DNA from: Ophioderma brevispina
Taxonomy: Eukaryota; Echinodermata; Ophiuroidea; Amphilepidida; Ophiodermatidae
Length of the DNA stretch: 64,000 nt
Direction of reading: 5' to 3'
Assembly: GCA_023653785.1 (NCBI GenBank)
Contig: JAMKCH010035364.1
Location: 168,640 to 232,639 of the forward strand
Part shown: piece by piece, positions 58,623 to 64,000 of the stretch
Layout: each line of letters begins with the position of its first letter
Position numbering within the stretch: position 1 is the stretch's first letter
Notes under the pieces: model-generated
What the model was told of the DNA's origin: nothing
The model's database searches: none
What the model saw: only the letters and a program-made list of their open reading frames with translations
Translations under genes and position numbers: made by a program

Positions 58623-61240
58623 TTACAAATCTAAACTAATCATAATGCCTAACGCCATTATCAATGGCTTACACAAACGAACGAGTGATAAGTCTACGAT
58701 GACGCCAAGGTTCCGTGCTTCAGCTGACGGATGAATAACTGAATTGCCAATGATCATGGTTAGCTGAGAGTTACTAGTCGATCTGTTCAAATGAGAAAGA
58801 AAGTACAAAATCTCCGTCATTTAATATCAGCTTGTTGGATTTACACCAGGATCTGATGTCTGCAATCGTTTATCATTGTTATGGCTGCTTTACGATCCGG
58901 GGGGTAAAAAGTCAGGAAGGGCTGGGTGTCATCATGGGCAGTGATGATATCCAGTAGTGGGGCATTGATCAAGATGAAGTAAATAGGTCCACAATCTACC
59001 GCAACACAGGATCTGACGAATCACCTCTGACTGATATAGATTGAGTTCGGCCATCTGGGTATGAAGAGAACCACACCGTTCAGTTAGACGGGTTAGGAGC
59101 TGTTTGTAGTCTATGGTGTCGACGGCGGCGCTGAAGTCCAGTAACACTAGCACAGCCTCTTTTTATTGACAAGAGCAGTCAAGATATCATTCTGCACCCA
59201 TAAGAGTGAAGTCCCCGTACTGTGATATTGTCGTTATGCTGAATGCATCAGAACATAAGTCTGCAACTGAGTCACTGCTTCTTCAATCACCTTTCCAAGA
59301 AATGGGAGATTGGATACAGGGCGACAAGTTCAGAGGACATTGGTGTTCAAGCCAGATATCTTCAGCAGCGGGATGACAGGTGCATGCTTGAGAGCTTCAT
59401 AAAATACGACCGAGCTAAGGAAAAGTTGGCAATCCTTGTTATGACCGGTAAAAAATCATCTAGACATATATAATTTTAAGAGACCGGCTGGAAAAAAGAC
59501 CGGCTGATAAAGACGCAGGACTTGATGCTGATTTGATGGGTTTCAAGACCTCCGCTTCCGACTCTGAAGAAAAGTAGCTGAAGGTGATTTGGCCATGACA
59601 CATCGTATAGTTCAGCGGACAGAGAGGCTTTAGTGGTGTTATGTAAACTGTTGCGGCAACTTCTTGATACCTCTTGTAAAACTTTTGGCAAAACTGTCAA
59701 CAAAAATCTGTTGACACATCGATGGGTAGGTAGGAGTTGTTCCATTCTGGGGGATGTTAAATTGCTGACTACACAAAAGAGGTTCCGTTGATCGCAAGAA
59801 GAGTATTGTATTCAGAACCCTGACCCTTGTAAGCCTCTTTGCATACTGTGAGACCGTCTGTGAAATTCTGCGCTCCAGCCGACGCTGTTCCTTCTTCTCC
59901 GCACGAAGAGTGTCATAATATCAAGGTCCATGAGGACACAACAATACAGATCGATTGACGAGTGCGAGAGGTTCATGAAGGGTCTTATATAGATAAGATG
60001 TCATTAGGTAAGATGTCATTATATTCTAAAGATGTCATTAGATAAGATGTCATTATATTCTAGACAGAATCACAGTCAGCATCTCGAGGCAAACGCAAAA
60101 CACTTCCAGGCCATTTTTTTTTTCGAAAATCGCGAGTATTTTTCATGCCTGTGTAGCTTTGGCAAGATCTGAGACTGTCCTGTACAGTCTTTTGAGTTTT
60201 GTGTGGTCGGGAGTACGTGGCAAATTTGAAAAACCCGCCACGATTTTTTCCTAGCAGCCTAAAAAAATAAAAAAAAAATAGTCTGCTCCAAGCGGGAGAG
60301 AAGATGCAAACCAATTAGACATGCTGTCGGGTTAAGGTCTGCGACTGAACAAGTGGCGCTGCCGACTAAATATGCTTGATCTTGTTGATTTTATTATGCT
60401 ATCGCCCACTGCTGGCGAACTTTTACTTGACAGCGAAGTGGTCAGACGGCAAGTGACTATATGAGTTAAATATGGCTCACAAAATTGTCCAGTTGTTTCC
60501 AAGCTATTAATAGATCCAGAGTGTGGTTCCCAATGTGTGTTGGACCAGCAACTAATTGTCCCAAGTATATTAAGGAAGGATAGAGCCTCAAGGTCATCAG
60601 CAACATCAACATGTACATTAAGGTCTCCAGTTAGGAGCAGATGGTCATTACCACCTGTCAAAGTAACTTGAGGTGAGAATTCACCTAGGAACATTGATAA
60701 AGTGCATTTATTTTTCTCATCAGACTTGAGTTTGTAGATAAGAATAAGTTGGAAGGAGGTAGGAGATGATGGAATTGTGACCTCATATATACCATATAGT
60801 TAAACTCGCAGGTCTCGTTTATCCTTACACGGAGACCATCCCTAACAAGGATAGCTCACCTCCGCCTCTCCTATGACGACGGTGGGAGTGATGAAGCATA
60901 TAATTAGGTCGAGTGTTCTGGATATTAGCAATAGTTACATCATCTCTACCATCTCCAGTCAGCCAAGACTCGGTGATGGCGAAGATATCTAACTGATTGC
61001 TGATGACGAAGTCACACAATGCCGCCCATTGATAGACCTGGCATTCCAAGTAGCAAAGCGTACTTCATTTTGGTTGAGATCGTCTACTACTCGTGCCCTA
61101 ATTAAGTTACTTTTATTTATTGTGTTACCATGATACGACACTCTTGAATTTCTGATGCAAGTTCTCGTAGCAATCTTACGTTGCTTTTTGAAAACGAAAA
61201 GCACCCATGGTTGCAAATTGATGGTATATGACAAATGAAA
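58623..61240 (-). pseudogene. Nearly full-length decayed CR1/L2-like LINE (endonuclease plus RT)
   Basis: From the right, the minus strand reads: NEVRFATWNARSI, the start of an AP-like endonuclease (about 61030-61075); LDIFAITESWLT (about 60955-60990); LLLTGDLNVHVD, endonuclease core (60603-60640); a fingers-like region with SGLNTN and LPFLGKVIEEA (about 59250-59360); VLLDFSAAVDTIDY, RT motif A (59110-59150); then EARNLGVIVDLSL (58690-58730) near the RT C-terminus. Motif order and spacing fit a CR1/L2/Crack-clade element. Motif B/C blocks are not intact, and frameshifts are frequent, so it is inactive. The 5' part (to 61240) may include the end of ORF1 or the ORF2 leader. Confidence 0.88.
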
Positions 61241-61449
61241 TATTTAAAAGAATTTCACAAACAATTAAGTAATAATATACTATGGATGCACAACAGAATG
61301 TGCAGTGTGCTGCAGATCTTGATCAGCCCACATAAAAAGACCATATATGTGCACAATTTATCCAGGGGTAGGCGAGATATCTGCTGATCCAGGCAACTGA
61401 TCCACCCTCGAAGGAAGGCTTGTGAGTCAGTCAGATTATCTCGGACCAG
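61241..61449. other. Short intergenic spacer
   Basis: Nothing recognised. Confidence 0.35.
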
Positions 61450-61575
61450 TAGGGTTTTGGCTCAGTTTTGAGTCAGTAAAATTGCCACATATCAATTTTA
61501 CACCCAATATCTAGTATTTTCATACTTTCCTAATGACGTCATAGTGATGTCATAATGGAAATGTTTACTTATTTT
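61450..61575. mobile_element. Fragment of the CCCTCGTC MITE family
   Basis: GAGTCAGTAAAAT, ATCAATTTTxCACCC, ATATCTA, TTTTCATACTTTCCT and GACGTCATAGTGATGTCATA match 33750-33845 inside array member B in the same order. No termini are present. Confidence 0.75.
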
Positions 61576-62417
61576 TACTTTATTACTATATATATTTCGA
61601 GTTTCTTGTGTATCAGAATGCTGATCACCTCGTGATATGGACGGCATTACGCACCGAACGCTATGGTGTAGAAACTCGAATTCGCCTACTTTTGCCGAAT
61701 AAAATCTTACGCGTATTAAAATCATTTAGAACAACGCAACGATTTTACGTTAAGTCTTTTTTTTTTCTTTTTCCCCCTTGTGTTGACCGACTTCCGTTTG
61801 CCCTTGCGATTAACGTGCTCCATTTGCCCTTGTTGAACTCTCCTTTTGCTCTAGTTGACTAAGCTCCTCCTTTTCCCCTTGTTGATCATATTCGTTGGCG
61901 GGGGTGGGGGGGGGGGGTGGTTGGAGGGGTTAACCATCCCCCCCCCCGTTTGGACAGTGATAATTCAGATCACACTTACGCCTCTCAAATGATCTTTTTG
62001 AACTTTTTATATATTTGGCCCCCTATTTGTATCGTGACCTCGATTGTTGATAAAAGTCAAAATCATACGCTATTCGAGTACGTCTGTGATGTAATTATCT
62101 GCAGAGTGCCGAATAGCGCTGCGCGTGTTATACTACCCTCACACTCATTTGGAATGCAAGGGAAACCTGTCAACGTCAAGTGGCTTTTCAACTGCTTAGC
62201 GAAGCAGGAAAATATGCAAAGAGTTGCTGTCAACACTCCAGACACCAAGCAGACGCTTGTACAATGAATACTGCCATCTTGTGTTGAATCATAAATGAGA
62301 AAAAAATGATGTAATGAACAAGACGCACTATTTGCGTTCGGAAATAACACGCGATATTTGTGTATATTACGAATATCCACGTACATGTATCTTGTCATAA
62401 TTATTAGCATCGTAGTC
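61576..62417. other. Intergenic, no assigned gene
   Basis: G runs at 61899-61918 and a C run near 61940. Frames of 84-118 codons overlap on opposite strands (61608-62419), with no recognisable domain in either. Confidence 0.35.
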
Positions 62418-62676
62418 AACGTGTCGTCGTCGTCATCGTAGTCAACATGTCGTCAACGTCGCCATCGTCGTCATCGTTAAAGTCGTCGTCTTCTTCGCTA
62501 TCGTGATTGTGATCGTCATCATCATCGTAGTTGTCATCATCCTCATGCATCAGCATCCTCCTCTTCCTCCTCCTCCTCGTCATCATCATCATCATCACCA
62601 TCATCATCATCGTCATCGTCGTCGTCGTCGTCTTCGTGTTCGTCATCATAATCATAATCATCATCCTCATCATCAC

Positions 62677-62750
<74 letters not shown>

Positions 62751-62752
62751 CC
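62418..62752. repeat. (ATC)n/(GTC)n microsatellite
   Basis: Imperfect CGTCATCGT on the left grades into uninterrupted (ATC)n at 62677-62750. It produces poly-His, poly-Ile, poly-Asp and poly-Met frames. Confidence 0.95.
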
Positions 62753-63200
62753 AACAACCACAACAACCTTTGAAGTAATATCCATTTGTTTTATTACGTG
62801 ACACTGAAGGGTGCGTTTTATTTGATCTGTCCTGACTGTGAATGAATCATTCACGTTTAATTTATGTGAATGAAGAATTAATGCAATCCTTACAGCCGAT
62901 GTGTCCATTACAATGTGTTTTATCTCTCTCTTTTTTAGATATTACAATATGCATTTGCAATTTCGTTTCAAATCATGGAAAATTTACACGGGGTATCACA
63001 TCACTGAAATTTGCTACTCCTCATTTTTATTTTAGATGTTGATAGTTCCAAGTAATGAAATTTGTCTGTCAACATGACAATATTTTTTATGCGAATAAAA
63101 TACTTTTAGCACTAGTCAATCTTATTAATAATATACTATGTTTGATGATTATCAATTTCCATGTGTGGATCTTCTCTTTGAAAATGACTGTTAAATAAAG
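62753..63200. other. Intergenic, no gene seen
   Basis: No supported feature. Confidence 0.4.
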
Positions 63201-63214
63201 TGTGTATGTATGTG

Positions 63215-63246
<32 letters not shown>

Positions 63247-63293
63247 ATGGTGGCGGTGGTGGTTGTGGTGGGGTGTGTGTGTGTGCGTGTGTG
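63201..63293. repeat. (GT)n microsatellite
   Basis: Dinucleotide run with a GGTGGCGGTGGTGG interruption. Confidence 0.9.
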
Positions 63294-63963
63294 TTTATGA
63301 AGGTGGATCTTTATGGGTGGATGTCCGCGTATGTACATGCAACAAGACAAACCAATATAAAATGCAGTAGCGTTATTTGTATTTCATGATCAAATTGAAT
63401 TTCCCACAAATAGGACTCGACCAACGACTGATATATTCTTTACGGTTATCGTTACCAAATCGTTTAAAACATAGGTTTGGGTAACCAATGCGTAGCTTAA
63501 TAAGAAACAGTACTCCTCCTGTCGCAACAATTGCTCGCGCTCTATAAAATAAGCAACCTGTAAAATTGTTGGCGAGGGCGCGCTTTCTGCCGTTGGCATG
63601 CATACTCATTTGACCAAAATGCGTTCCTATTCCCTCCAAAATGCACAGGTGGATTCTATTTTGTCGATTAAACGTCATTCACTATTGTTTACGGGTTAAA
63701 TTTCTGCTTCCGTTTAAGCAAGGATTATGTTCATGGACTGTAAATATCTAGAAAATAAAGAAATCTTGGGATATAACGTTTCGTTTGCTTGACGAATGTC
63801 ATTTATTCGCCGCGTTTCACCTCATGTTGTAAAACCCGCATTGTTGCCAAACAAGGAAATAACCAAAAGATTTGTATTACAAAGATACCTTACAAGCGAA
63901 AAGGTATTATTCTTTTCTCACAAAAGCACTTCTACGTCAATGGAATAATTAGATCAGCTCCTA
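63294..63963. other. Intergenic; overlapping unassigned minus frames
   Basis: Two overlapping minus frames (63373-63678, 63390-63599) have mixed composition, but no domain or splice context lets me choose between them. Confidence 0.3.
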
Positions 63964-63967
63964 TTAA

Positions 63968-64000
63968 CCCTCGTCTACCGGAGGGGGGGGGGGGGGGGGT
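63968..64000. mobile_element. Left end of another piggyBac-like MITE, cut by the window edge
   Basis: TTAA at 63964-63967 is followed by CCCTCGTCTACCGGAGGGGG, the same terminus as array members A to C. Confidence 0.8.

Noticed and set aside
62416..62908. Poly-Met, poly-Asp, poly-His and poly-Ile frames
   Set aside because: Translations of the (ATC)n array in different frames.
63373..63678. 101-codon minus frame as a gene
   Set aside because: A second frame over the same bases looks equally coding-like, and neither shows a domain or splice signals.

Overview
This is a eukaryotic (animal) genomic window, AT-rich and dominated by mobile-element debris. The supporting evidence is non-LTR retrotransposon fragments, a DIRS-type retrotransposon fragment, tRNA-derived SINEs, TTAA- and TA-flanked MITEs, long microsatellites, and one gene for a cell-surface immunoglobulin (Ig) receptor. 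There are no bacterial-style operons or ribosome binding sites. The element mix and the Ig receptor suggest a marine invertebrate, possibly a deuterostome (echinoderm or hemichordate); that placement is inference and weak.

Layout. 0.06-2.7 kb and 13.9-16.0 kb are two diverged copies of one ~2 kb dispersed repeat; the first carries a perfect 611-bp MITE. 5.1-8.2 kb (minus) is a frameshifted copy of an uncharacterised multicopy invertebrate gene family with an EADT block and a Cys-rich C-terminus. 8.4-8.9 kb is a three-copy tandem repeat. 11 kb has a SINE and 12.5-13.2 kb a 711-bp foldback element. 16-29 kb is mostly non-coding, with degenerate tandem repeats, a 23-24 bp minisatellite and the large (ATAC)n/(CTA)n block at 27.7-28.0 kb.

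The one convincing host gene is at 30112-31284 (+): signal peptide, two Ig domains, a transmembrane segment, and a cytoplasmic tail with two YxxL motifs spaced like an ITAM. It is split by two compensating single-base homopolymer shifts, which I read as assembly errors rather than decay. 32.7-36.0 kb is a tandem array of piggyBac-like MITEs, one with another TTAA-flanked MITE nested inside.

36-49 kb is a patchwork. It holds two segmental duplications, a 128-bp palindromic satellite, a hammerhead-like core, a tRNA-Met-type SINE, a plus-strand LINE RT fragment, a DIRS RNase H fragment, and a minus-strand LINE with its tetranucleotide tail. 49-58 kb holds hairpins, microsatellites, a 138-bp palindromic MITE and a CCGGTGTG-ended element. 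58.3-61.2 kb holds a SINE converging on a nearly full-length, decayed CR1/L2-like LINE (minus). The end has (ATC)n and (GT)n arrays and the left end of another CCCTCGTC MITE.

No genes here act together in an obvious pathway. Single-base indels recur at homopolymers in both host and element coding regions, so exact open frames should be treated cautiously.
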